64,000 bases of DNA, from positions 1-64,000 of the forward strand of contig CARTDA010000009.1 of NCBI GenBank assembly GCA_949066965.1, given 5' to 3'. Source of the DNA: COE1 sp949066965. GTDB lineage: Bacteria > Bacillota > Clostridia > Lachnospirales > Lachnospiraceae. The notes beneath the pieces are model-generated. The model had not been told where the DNA came from. It ran no database searches and was given only the letters and a program-made list of their open reading frames with translations. Position numbers and translations under genes: made by a program. Shown here in pieces: positions 6,711-13,613 of this stretch (positions are counted from its first letter, which is position 1; each line of letters starts with the position of its first letter).

Positions 6711-9146
6711 ATGAAATTCGGATATTTTGATGATGCGCACCGCGAATATGTCATTACAACCCCCAAAACCCCCCTCCCCTGGATTAACTATCTGGGATGC
6801 AGGGAATTTTTCTCACTCATCTCAAACACCTGCGGCGGCTATACTTTCTACAAAGACGCAAAGCTCCTGCGTCTCACCCGCTACCGCTACAACGATGTGC
6901 CCTACGATACAAACGGTAAATATTTCTACATAAAAGACGGCGACACCGTATGGAATCCGGGATGGCAGCCATCCAAGACAGAACTTGACTCCTATGAATG
7001 CCGCCACGGCATTGGCTACAGCCGCTTTACTTCCTCCAAAAATAGCGTGCAGGCATCTGTCCTCACGTTTGTGCCGATGAATGATAACTGCGAAATTTCA
7101 CAGGTTAAAATCAAAAACAATACTGACACAGAGAAAAAAATTTCCCTTTTCTCCTATGTGGAATGGTGTCTGTGGAACGCTGATGATGATTCCAGAAACT
7201 TCCAGCGTAACTTAAGCACCGGCGAGGTGGAAGTTGTCGGCTCCGCCATCTATCACAAGACAGAGTACCGGGAGAGAAGGAACCACTATGCTGTCTACAC
7301 CGTCAACACGGATGTCGACGGATTCGACACAATCCGCGAAAGCTTTATCGGCACTTACAACGGCGCTGACAGACCGGAGGCCGTGATGGCGGGAAAATGC
7401 ACAAACTCCATGGCGAGCGGCTGGGCTCCGATTGCCGCGCACCAGATTGACATCACCCTGGCTCCCGGCGAGGAAAAATCCTATGTATTTCTTCTTGGGT
7501 ATCTGGAAAACCCTGTCGAGGAAAAATTTGAGGCGCCGAACGTCATCAACAAGAAGCCTGCCACTGCAATGATTGCAAAGTACAATTCTGACGCCGCTGT
7601 TGACAAGGCATTTTCAGAATTAAATGATTACTGGAAAAATCTTCTTTGCCGTTATGCTGTTGAATCTTCTGACGAAAACGTAAACAGAATGGTCAATATC
7701 TGGAACCAGTACCAGTGCATGGTCACCTTCAACATGAGCCGCTCCGCTTCCTACTATGAGTCCGGTATCGGGCGCGGAATGGGATTTCGGGATTCCTGTC
7801 AGGACTTGCTCGGTTTCGTGCATCTGATTCCCGAGCGCGCACGGGAACGCATTATTGATATTGCCTCGACGCAGTTCCAGGACGGAAGCGCGTACCACCA
7901 GTACCAGCCCCTCACCAAAAAGGGAAACTCCGATATCGGAAGCGGCTTCAATGACGACCCGCTGTGGCTGATTGCCGGCACAAGTGCATACGTCCGCGAG
8001 ACGGGCGACCTGTCCATCCTGAAAGAGATGGTTCCGTACGACAATGATATGCACGTCGCAACAACACTGATGGAACACCTGAAACGTTCATTTGATTATA
8101 TTGTAAACCACAAGGGGCCTCACCAGCTGCCGCTTATCGGGCGCGCTGACTGGAATGACTGCCTGAACCTGAACTGCTTTTCCGAGCATCCGGGTGAGTC
8201 GTTCCAGACTTTTGGTCCAAGCGAGGGACCTGTTGCCGAGTCTGTATTTATTGCCGGAATGTTCGTAAAATACGGCGAGGAGTACGCACAGCTTGCGGAG
8301 CTTCTCGGCGACAGCGCGGAGGCAGAACGTGCAAGGAATGAAGTTGCCGTTATGTATGATGCCGTCCTCAAGGACGGATGGGACGGCGAATGGTTTGTGA
8401 GAGCCTACGACGCCCACAGCAACAAGGTCGGCTCCAAGGAATGTAAGGAAGGCCAGATTTATATTGAGCCGCAGGGATTCTGCGTGCTTGCCGGCATCGG
8501 CGTGAAGGAAGGTCTTGCCCAAAAGGCATTGAACTCCGTGAGGGAAAAGCTTGACACGAAATACGGCATCATGATTTTGCAGCCCGCTTACACGAAATAT
8601 CATGTCGAGCTTGGTGAAATTTCTTCCTATCCACCCGGATACAAAGAAAATGCAGGCATCTTCTGCCACAACAATCCATGGGTTTCCATCGCGGAAACGG
8701 TTATCGGACACGGTGACAGGGCATTTGAAATCTACAAGAAAACATGTCCGGCTTATGTGGAGGATATCAGCGAAATCCACCGGACAGAGCCCTATGTTTA
8801 CTCACAGATGGTTGCGGGGCGCGACGCAAAATATCACGGCGAGGCAAAGAACAGCTGGCTGACTGGTACTGCCGCATGGACATTTGCCAACATATCACAG
8901 TATATCCTTGGTGTCTATCCGACCCACAAGGGGCTGCGCATTGACCCCTGCGTACCGACAGGATTTGGAGACTTCAGGCTGACAAGACGCTTCAGGGACG
9001 TGGTGTACCATATTACCGTAAAAAATCCGGACAATGTCCAGAAAGGCATCGCCTCCATGACGGTTGACGGTACCAGGGTTGACGGCTGCATCATTCCGTT
9101 TGAAGCCGGAAAATCCGATGTGACTGTCGAAGTTATCATGGGATAA
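6711..9146 (+). CDS. Cellobiose phosphorylase (GH94)
   Basis: 811 residues, the usual length of clostridial cellobiose phosphorylases. It starts MKFGYFDDAHREYVITTPKT and continues with PWINYLGCREFFSLISNT, the typical N-terminal beta-sandwich opening of GH94. The (alpha/alpha)6 barrel carries GRADWNDCLNLNCF near residue 477, which includes the general-acid Asp of the family. The enzyme reversibly phosphorolyses cellobiose to glucose 1-phosphate and glucose in the cytosol. Length and opening favour cellobiose over longer cellodextrins, but specificity is inferred. The ATG at 6711 has AGGAG 10 nt upstream; the ATG at 6684 has none. It is controlled in all likelihood by the divergent LacI regulator. 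Confidence 0.92.
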   Translation: MKFGYFDDAHREYVITTPKTPLPWINYLGCREFFSLISNTCGGYTFYKDAKLLRLTRYRYNDVPYDTNGKYFYIKDGDTVWNPGWQPSKTELDSYECRHGIGYSRFTSSKNSVQASVLTFVPMNDNCEISQVKIKNNTDTEKKISLFSYVEWCLWNADDDSRNFQRNLSTGEVEVVGSAIYHKTEYRERRNHYAVYTVNTDVDGFDTIRESFIGTYNGADRPEAVMAGKCTNSMASGWAPIAAHQIDITLAPGEEKSYVFLLGYLENPVEEKFEAPNVINKKPATAMIAKYNSDAAVDKAFSELNDYWKNLLCRYAVESSDENVNRMVNIWNQYQCMVTFNMSRSASYYESGIGRGMGFRDSCQDLLGFVHLIPERARERIIDIASTQFQDGSAYHQYQPLTKKGNSDIGSGFNDDPLWLIAGTSAYVRETGDLSILKEMVPYDNDMHVATTLMEHLKRSFDYIVNHKGPHQLPLIGRADWNDCLNLNCFSEHPGESFQTFGPSEGPVAESVFIAGMFVKYGEEYAQLAELLGDSAEAERARNEVAVMYDAVLKDGWDGEWFVRAYDAHSNKVGSKECKEGQIYIEPQGFCVLAGIGVKEGLAQKALNSVREKLDTKYGIMILQPAYTKYHVELGEISSYPPGYKENAGIFCHNNPWVSIAETVIGHGDRAFEIYKKTCPAYVEDISEIHRTEPYVYSQMVAGRDAKYHGEAKNSWLTGTAAWTFANISQYILGVYPTHKGLRIDPCVPTGFGDFRLTRRFRDVVYHITVKNPDNVQKGIASMTVDGTRVDGCIIPFEAGKSDVTVEVIMG

Positions 9147-9152
9147 CAAACA

Positions 9153-9326
9153 TGTACAATCGGGCAGGGGCATGTCCTTCTCCCCTGCTCGCGCGCCGGG
9201 CATCCGTCAGCTTGCTGACATATTTCATTTGGATGCCCGTGTACAATCGGGCAGGGGCATGTCCTTCTCCCCTGCTCGCGCGCCGGGCATCCGTCAGCTT
9301 GCTGACATATTTCATTTGGATGCCCG
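9153..9326. repeat. Two tandem 87-bp copies of a two-hairpin repeat (family 2, locus 1)
   Basis: Two identical 87-bp units, 9153-9239 and 9240-9326, followed by the first six bases (TGTACA) of a third. Each unit contains GGCAGGGG ... CCCCTGCTC and GGGCATCC ... GGATGCCC inverted repeats, the latter enclosing GTCAG-CTTG-CTGAC. Related sequence recurs at about 23953, 41704, 46304 and 49706. The unit abuts the T-tract of the pfkB terminator. Short frames through it translate into repeated peptides but have no ribosome binding sites. Confidence 0.9.
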
Positions 9327-9332
9327 TGTACA

Positions 9333-9385
9333 TAAAAAGAAGGCTGCCACATGAATTTCCGTTCATTCATGTGACAGCCCTTTTT
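9333..9385. terminator. Bidirectional terminator between GH94 and pfkB-type genes
   Basis: GGCTGCCACATGAAT (9342-9356) pairs with ATTCATGTGACAGCC (9365-9379) with one mismatch. T-runs follow on both strands. It ends the convergent phosphorylase (+) and kinase (-) genes. Confidence 0.85.
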
Positions 9386-9387
9386 GA

Positions 9388-10299
9388 TTATCTCCAGATA
9401 AGCCTCTTCCACTGTTCTATCTGTTCCTCGGTCATAAATCCGTTGGAGGTTCCCACAAATCCTATTTTATAGGATGCAAACAGCAATGCATTTTTAATGG
9501 CTTCCTTGGGATCCTTTGTCTTGACATAGTAATGAAGGAAGGACGAGAACAACGCATTTCCAGCGCCAACGGTATTCACAATCTCATTTGTTTTCACCGG
9601 TTTATAATCAATAAAACTGCTCTCCTCCTTGGTGTAAAGAATGACACCTTTATCCCCGACTCCCATAATAATAATTTCAGGATTATATTTCTCCCTGCAT
9701 TCCCTTATGCAGTCATGGGGATCGTTTTCGAGATCATCATCGCTGATATAGAGAATGTCGGCTGCCGCAAGAAAGTCCTCCTTATTTGCTATCTTCTCTG
9801 CGCGCATACTGCGCACATTGAGCGCAATTGGCTTCTGGTACTTCTTGGCAAGTTTAATAAGCGGCCGGCAGAAATTGCAGTTTGACATCAGCACCAGATC
9901 CTTATCCTGTATCTGTCTTTCCAGCAGTTCAACATCATAATCCACATGCCGGATATCCTTGACATCCTCAAAGGTCTGTTTTCCACCCTTGCAGTACAGA
10001 ATCACGGAAGTCGGCATTCCGTCAAGCATTGGCAGGACGTAATCCGTACTCAAATCCACCTCATTTGTCTTAAGGTAAACATCAATCTGCTTTTTGGACA
10101 TGCTCCTTGCCACCATGCTCATAAAATCCACTTCATTCCCAAGCCATCTGAGTGCCATTGCCTCATTAAATCCTGCACCGCCTATTCCCGTGTTCACCAG
10201 ATCCGGAATGCTCTCAAACTGCTTGTAGGGCACCGGCAGCGCCTCAACCCTGACGATTGTTTCCATCTGCACAAATCCCGCAACCATAAATTTACTCAT
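9388..10299 (-). CDS. PfkB/ribokinase-family protein with altered catalytic motif
   Basis: 303 residues with the ribokinase-like layout: N-terminal substrate-binding GGAGFNEAMALRWLG, central sheet, and the C-terminal signature near residue 245. That signature reads NTVGAGNALFSSF instead of DTxGAGDxF: the codon AAT puts Asn at the position of the catalytic-base Asp, and the first Asp is also Asn. Either activity is lost or altered, or this is a subfamily with another mechanism. Nucleotide-binding neighbours look normal. Start at 10299 has AAGGAGGT 6 nt upstream. It converges on the cellobiose phosphorylase gene. Substrate unknown; a sugar or nucleoside is expected for the family. Confidence 0.8.
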   Translation of the reverse strand: MSKFMVAGFVQMETIVRVEALPVPYKQFESIPDLVNTGIGGAGFNEAMALRWLGNEVDFMSMVARSMSKKQIDVYLKTNEVDLSTDYVLPMLDGMPTSVILYCKGGKQTFEDVKDIRHVDYDVELLERQIQDKDLVLMSNCNFCRPLIKLAKKYQKPIALNVRSMRAEKIANKEDFLAAADILYISDDDLENDPHDCIRECREKYNPEIIIMGVGDKGVILYTKEESSFIDYKPVKTNEIVNTVGAGNALFSSFLHYYVKTKDPKEAIKNALLFASYKIGFVGTSNGFMTEEQIEQWKRLIWR

Positions 10300-10344
10300 A
10301 ATTTACCTCCTTCAATGTCTCCCGGCACTCTTTTTTATTTTTGC

Positions 10345-10483
10345 GTAACAGTTTTCAGCCTTCGGCTTTCTGTTACAGGCATCAAGTCATGCAGAATCGC
10401 TTCGCGATGGCTTGATGCATCTCATCCACTACGCTATTTCACGGACTTTGCAACAAGTGCAAAGTCCTCGGCTGAACTGTTAC
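10345..10483. repeat. Array of three hairpins upstream of pfkB-type gene
   Basis: GTAACAG ... CTGTTAC (10345-10376, loop with AGCC-TTC-GGCT), GCATCAAG ... CTTGATGC (10379-10418) and GGACTTTGCA-ACAAG-TGCAAAGTCC (10443-10467). The block then ends in AACTGTTAC, which can also pair with the opening GTAACAG. It occupies the middle of the 459-bp gap between 10300 and 10758. The rest of the gap is AT-rich and holds the promoter candidates of the next gene. Confidence 0.55.
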
Positions 10484-10631
10484 ATTTTTGCATCCTTGTC
10501 ATGCATCATGAACATTGCGCACACATTACATGATACGCACAAGAACATAAACTTAGAAACTGTCACAAAATTTTACAAAAAATATAAACAATTACATTTC
10601 AAGTATATTCACATATATCTTAACATATTTT

Positions 10632-10720
10632 TTGACAATTATATATATTTTTGCCAAATATTTTGGATTTTTTTTAATTTTTTCTAATGAGTGGTGTGAC
10701 GCCTCCAAATGTGCTACAAT
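10632..10720 (+). promoter_or_regulatory. Promoter candidates for the DUF6062 gene
   Basis: Two possibilities: TTGACA (10632-10637) with AAATAT (10656-10661), spacing 18; or an extended -10 TGCTACAAT at 10712-10720 closer to the start codon at 10759. The sequence does not decide between them. Confidence 0.35.
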
Positions 10721-10758
10721 ATCATTGAACAGGTAAAAATAAATAAGGATGTGTTAGA

Positions 10759-11520
10759 ATGAAAGAACAATTATATACAATTCCCCTGAATGATGCATTT
10801 GCGGCGGACGACGAATGCCCCTTCTGCTTTATTGAGCAAAAGCTTGAACAGGATTTACTTGATTTTACACTTGGCTCCGGCTCCTCGTACATGGAGAGCG
10901 ATATCCGCGACCTCACCGACAAGGAGGGTTTCTGCCGATACCATTTCCTCAAGATGTACCAGTACGGCAATACCCTTGGAAACGCATGGATTCTGAAGAC
11001 ACACTTCAAGAAAATCAACGATGAATTTGCAGGCGAGATGAAAAAGTTTAAACCCGCAAAGCTTTCCTTTATGGACCGCCTGAAACGTTCCAGGGAACTC
11101 AACAATACCATGACCGCATGGGCATACGAAAAACAGCGTTCCTGCTATATCTGCCGTCAGTATGACGACACATATGCCAGATACCTTGACACTTTTTTCT
11201 ATATGTACAAAAAAGACGCAGACTTCGTGCAAAAGCTGAAAAACAGCAAGGGGTTCTGCCTTGTTCATTTTGGTGACCTGTGTCAGAGCGCCGTGGAAAA
11301 ATTAAACCAGAAACAGTGTGACGAATTTATTGCGGCAGTCTTCCCCCTTATGGAGGCAAACCTGAAGCGCCTTGAGGAGGATGTCAGCTGGATGGTGGAA
11401 AAATTCGACTACCGAAACGCGGACGCCGACTGGAAAAATTCCAAAGACGCCATACAGCGCGGAATGCAAAAATTAAAGGGCGGCTATCCTGCCGCCCCTG
11501 TATACCAGCAAAAGAAATAA
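10759..11520 (+). CDS. DUF6062-family cysteine-pair protein
   Basis: 253 residues resembling the DUF6062 proteins of Lachnospiraceae (opening MKEQLYTIPLNDAF). It shows a duplicated metal-site pattern: CPFC at 20-23 with CRYH at 59-62, and CYIC at 129-132 with CLVH at 167-170, i.e. two CxxC + CxxH sets that could each bind zinc or a similar metal. The rest is helical and charged, with no membrane segment. Function unknown. Start has AAGGA 9 nt upstream. It converges on the tetR gene with only 6 bp between stops. Confidence 0.75.
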   Translation: MKEQLYTIPLNDAFAADDECPFCFIEQKLEQDLLDFTLGSGSSYMESDIRDLTDKEGFCRYHFLKMYQYGNTLGNAWILKTHFKKINDEFAGEMKKFKPAKLSFMDRLKRSRELNNTMTAWAYEKQRSCYICRQYDDTYARYLDTFFYMYKKDADFVQKLKNSKGFCLVHFGDLCQSAVEKLNQKQCDEFIAAVFPLMEANLKRLEEDVSWMVEKFDYRNADADWKNSKDAIQRGMQKLKGGYPAAPVYQQKK

Positions 11521-11526
11521 ATCATT

Positions 11527-12150
11527 TTACCCAGTATAACTGCCTGCGGGGAGATTCAGTGCCATATCCTTCACAAGGTCTATATATGCCTTTATCTCCC
11601 TGAACACTGCATCAGAGCTTGCTTTTTCCTCGGTTTTTTCCCTGATGATGCTGCTGATTGTGTAATCCAGCAGTTTTTTTATGCGCTCCCGCTTTGCCTT
11701 GTCCACTATATTTCCGGTTTCTGTCATTTTTAAGTAGGTCTCTATCCGCTCATCATAAATTTTTCTTGTCCCGGCTGTCTTTGCAACAACCTCCTGCTCT
11801 GTCTCGTGCACTGCTTCCTCCAGAAAAATTGTGAGATAGGGATAATTTTTTCCCACCTTTGTCTTTACCAAGGATATCTGCCCGATTACTTCAAAAAAAT
11901 CCCTTTCATTTTCGTCCACAACCGTGGACAGCTCCAGCAGCATATACTTTACACAATAGTCGTAAACGAACACATAGATTCCTTCCTTCGAGCCAAAATA
12001 ATGAAACCAAAGTCCCTTACTGACACCTACTGCCTTTACCATCTCATCTGTGCTAGCATGTTTATATCCGTTTCTGGCAAACACTTCAATCGCACCATTT
12101 ATCATACGGTCCTGTTTTTCTCTAGCAAGGTCAAAAAATTTCTCGTTCAT
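11527..12150 (-). CDS. TetR-family transcriptional regulator
   Basis: 207 residues. The N-terminal helix-turn-helix (RMINGAIEVFARNGYKHAST ... VGVSKGLWFHYFGSKEGIY) is typical of TetR; the C-terminal ligand/dimer domain is unrecognised. The ATG at 12150 has GGAGG 6 nt upstream; an in-frame start at 12162 would overlap that site. Upstream lie copy C of the 36-bp palindrome (12182-12217) and TTGACTCTGTCAGTCGA, an imperfect palindrome of the sort TetR proteins bind. Autoregulation is plausible. The divergent gene is the acidic membrane protein at 12382. Confidence 0.85.
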   Translation of the reverse strand: MNEKFFDLAREKQDRMINGAIEVFARNGYKHASTDEMVKAVGVSKGLWFHYFGSKEGIYVFVYDYCVKYMLLELSTVVDENERDFFEVIGQISLVKTKVGKNYPYLTIFLEEAVHETEQEVVAKTAGTRKIYDERIETYLKMTETGNIVDKAKRERIKKLLDYTISSIIREKTEEKASSDAVFREIKAYIDLVKDMALNLPAGSYTG

Positions 12151-12181
12151 TTGTACCTCCATCCCGAATCGCTCCCACTGC

Positions 12182-12217
12182 TATACTGGCGGTCGAAAAG
12201 ACTGACTACTCAGTATA
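12182..12217 (-). repeat. 36-bp palindromic repeat, copy C (inverted)
   Basis: Read on the minus strand it is TATACTGAGTAGTCAG ... CGACCGCCAGTATA, differing from copy A at two positions. It lies 32 bp upstream of the tetR start codon. Confidence 0.85.
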
Positions 12218-12381
12218 AATTGACTCTGTCAGTCGACTATATATTATCATATTATTCCAGGAGAATCAAGAAAGTCAGGCACAAATTTTACATATTCTCT
12301 TTTCATTTCCATAAAATAGTATTAAAATAAGTATATCTGTAATAAAATAAAACCAACTGCAACAGGAAAGGAGAACTACAC

Positions 12382-12888
12382 ATGGCTAAGAAATTTAGCA
12401 AGCTTGTTTTATTCAGTGCCCTCGCCGGCGCTGCAGCTGCAGGAACTTATTACTATCTTCAGAACAAGGCAAAGGCTCCTGAAGATGATTTTGATGACTT
12501 TGATGATTTTGACGATTTTGACGAGGACCTCGACGACGAGGATTTCTCCACTGACACGGTAACTTCCACAGGCAGCAAAAACCGCCCGTATGTACCTATT
12601 GATATAGACAATGCCAAGGAAATCATTGGGGAGAAGGTAATCGAAACCCTTGATAAGACCAAGGAAAAGCTGGAACATTTCAATGTCTCCGAAAAGATTG
12701 ACAAGGCAAAGGAAATTATCGGGGAAATGACTTCCGCCAATGCCGAGCCTGTATACACGGAGATGGACATGTCCGCAGTGCCAGCCGACAAAAAGGAGGA
12801 AACTGCATCCGTGTCGGCAACTTATACAGAAGCGTCCGGCACGGAGAATTCTTCAGAAGAATTCTTCAACGATTCGGAAAGCAAATAA
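12382..12888 (+). CDS. Membrane-anchored acidic protein with DDF repeats
   Basis: 168 residues. A short basic start (MAKKFSK) and one hydrophobic segment (about 8-26, LVLFSALAGAAAAGTYYYL) are followed by a strongly acidic repeat of Asp-Asp-Phe units (34-55), an amphipathic helical stretch containing KAKEIIGE twice (about 75-115) and a Ser/Glu/Thr-rich tail. Function unknown; the hydrophobic segment makes an N-terminal membrane anchor likely. GGAG sits about 8 nt before the start. A bidirectional terminator follows the stop codon directly. Confidence 0.7.
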   Translation: MAKKFSKLVLFSALAGAAAAGTYYYLQNKAKAPEDDFDDFDDFDDFDEDLDDEDFSTDTVTSTGSKNRPYVPIDIDNAKEIIGEKVIETLDKTKEKLEHFNVSEKIDKAKEIIGEMTSANAEPVYTEMDMSAVPADKKEETASVSATYTEASGTENSSEEFFNDSESK

Positions 12889-12890
12889 GA

Positions 12891-12935
12891 AAAAGGGAAA
12901 GGTTATGGTTCCTATTGTCATAACCTTTCCCTTTT
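12891..12935. terminator. Bidirectional terminator (acidic protein gene / HAD gene)
   Basis: A perfect 17-bp stem AAAAGGGAAAGGTTATG (12891-12907) with CATAACCTTTCCCTTTT (12919-12935), with T-rich ends in both directions between convergent genes. Confidence 0.9.
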
Positions 12936-12940
12936 CATAA

Positions 12941-13597
12941 TTATGTGTCAAACAGAAACGTCGCCAACTCCTCCACTTTCGTAAAATACACATCACTGTT
13001 TTTTCTCATGAACTCCCTGATTTCCGGAATATCATTTGCCCAGCCTGCCCCGACAAACGGCACGCCGTAGGCCTTTGCCATATCGTAGCCGGGCTTTAGG
13101 TCATCCACCATGACCATCTCCTCCGGTTTCAGCCCATATCTGCGCGATATGACATCCAGCGCATAGGTGCTGGGCTTTCTCTGCTCCGGCGGGCATTCCC
13201 AGCCAAAAACCATGTCGGGCAGCGGCAGGTTGTTGACTTCATAGTCCCGCTTAATATTAAAATCATAGGAATGCGATATCACGCACACAATGCCGCCCTC
13301 CGCCTTCTGGCGCCCTATGATTTCCCGCATTCCGTCATATGCCTTTGACGTATGGCCGGAAACATAATTTTTCCAGCACTCTGTCTCCACCACAAGCTCC
13401 TCATCTGTCATGCCCAGCTTCTCGACGCAGTAGGGCACGAAACCCGGGTCAAAGTTCTCACGGAAATAATCATCGAGTGAAATGGTCACTCCCGGCCTCA
13501 ACAATCTGAGCGCTTCCAGAAATGCCGGATAATGGATTGTTGCCGTGCTGTTGACTACGGTATCATCATGGTCTAATAACAGACATTTATATCTCAT
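12941..13597 (-). CDS. HAD-superfamily hydrolase
   Basis: 218 residues from the ATG at 13597. Motif I is LLLDHDDTVVNS (DxDxT type), a helical cap follows, motif II Ser lies in VCVISHSYD, and motif III/IV are RKPSTYALD ... MVMVDDLKPGYDMA. This is a phosphoglycolate phosphatase-like subfamily I HAD; substrate unknown. The gene starts 16 bp after the glnS stop and is probably co-transcribed with it. A longer frame reaches into glnS but lacks a ribosome binding site. Confidence 0.8.
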   Translation of the reverse strand: MRYKCLLLDHDDTVVNSTATIHYPAFLEALRLLRPGVTISLDDYFRENFDPGFVPYCVEKLGMTDEELVVETECWKNYVSGHTSKAYDGMREIIGRQKAEGGIVCVISHSYDFNIKRDYEVNNLPLPDMVFGWECPPEQRKPSTYALDVISRRYGLKPEEMVMVDDLKPGYDMAKAYGVPFVGAGWANDIPEIREFMRKNSDVYFTKVEELATFLFDT

Positions 13598-13613
13598 GCA
13601 ATCTTTTCCCTTC

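Noticed and set aside
9153..9332. Possible CRISPR array
   Set aside because: Two directly adjacent 87-bp identical units with no spacers, and no cas genes in the window.
9152..9472. Plus-strand frame translating into a repeated peptide across the 87-bp tandem units
   Set aside because: No ribosome binding site, runs into the antisense of the kinase gene, and the peptide repeat is only a consequence of the DNA repeat having a length divisible by three.
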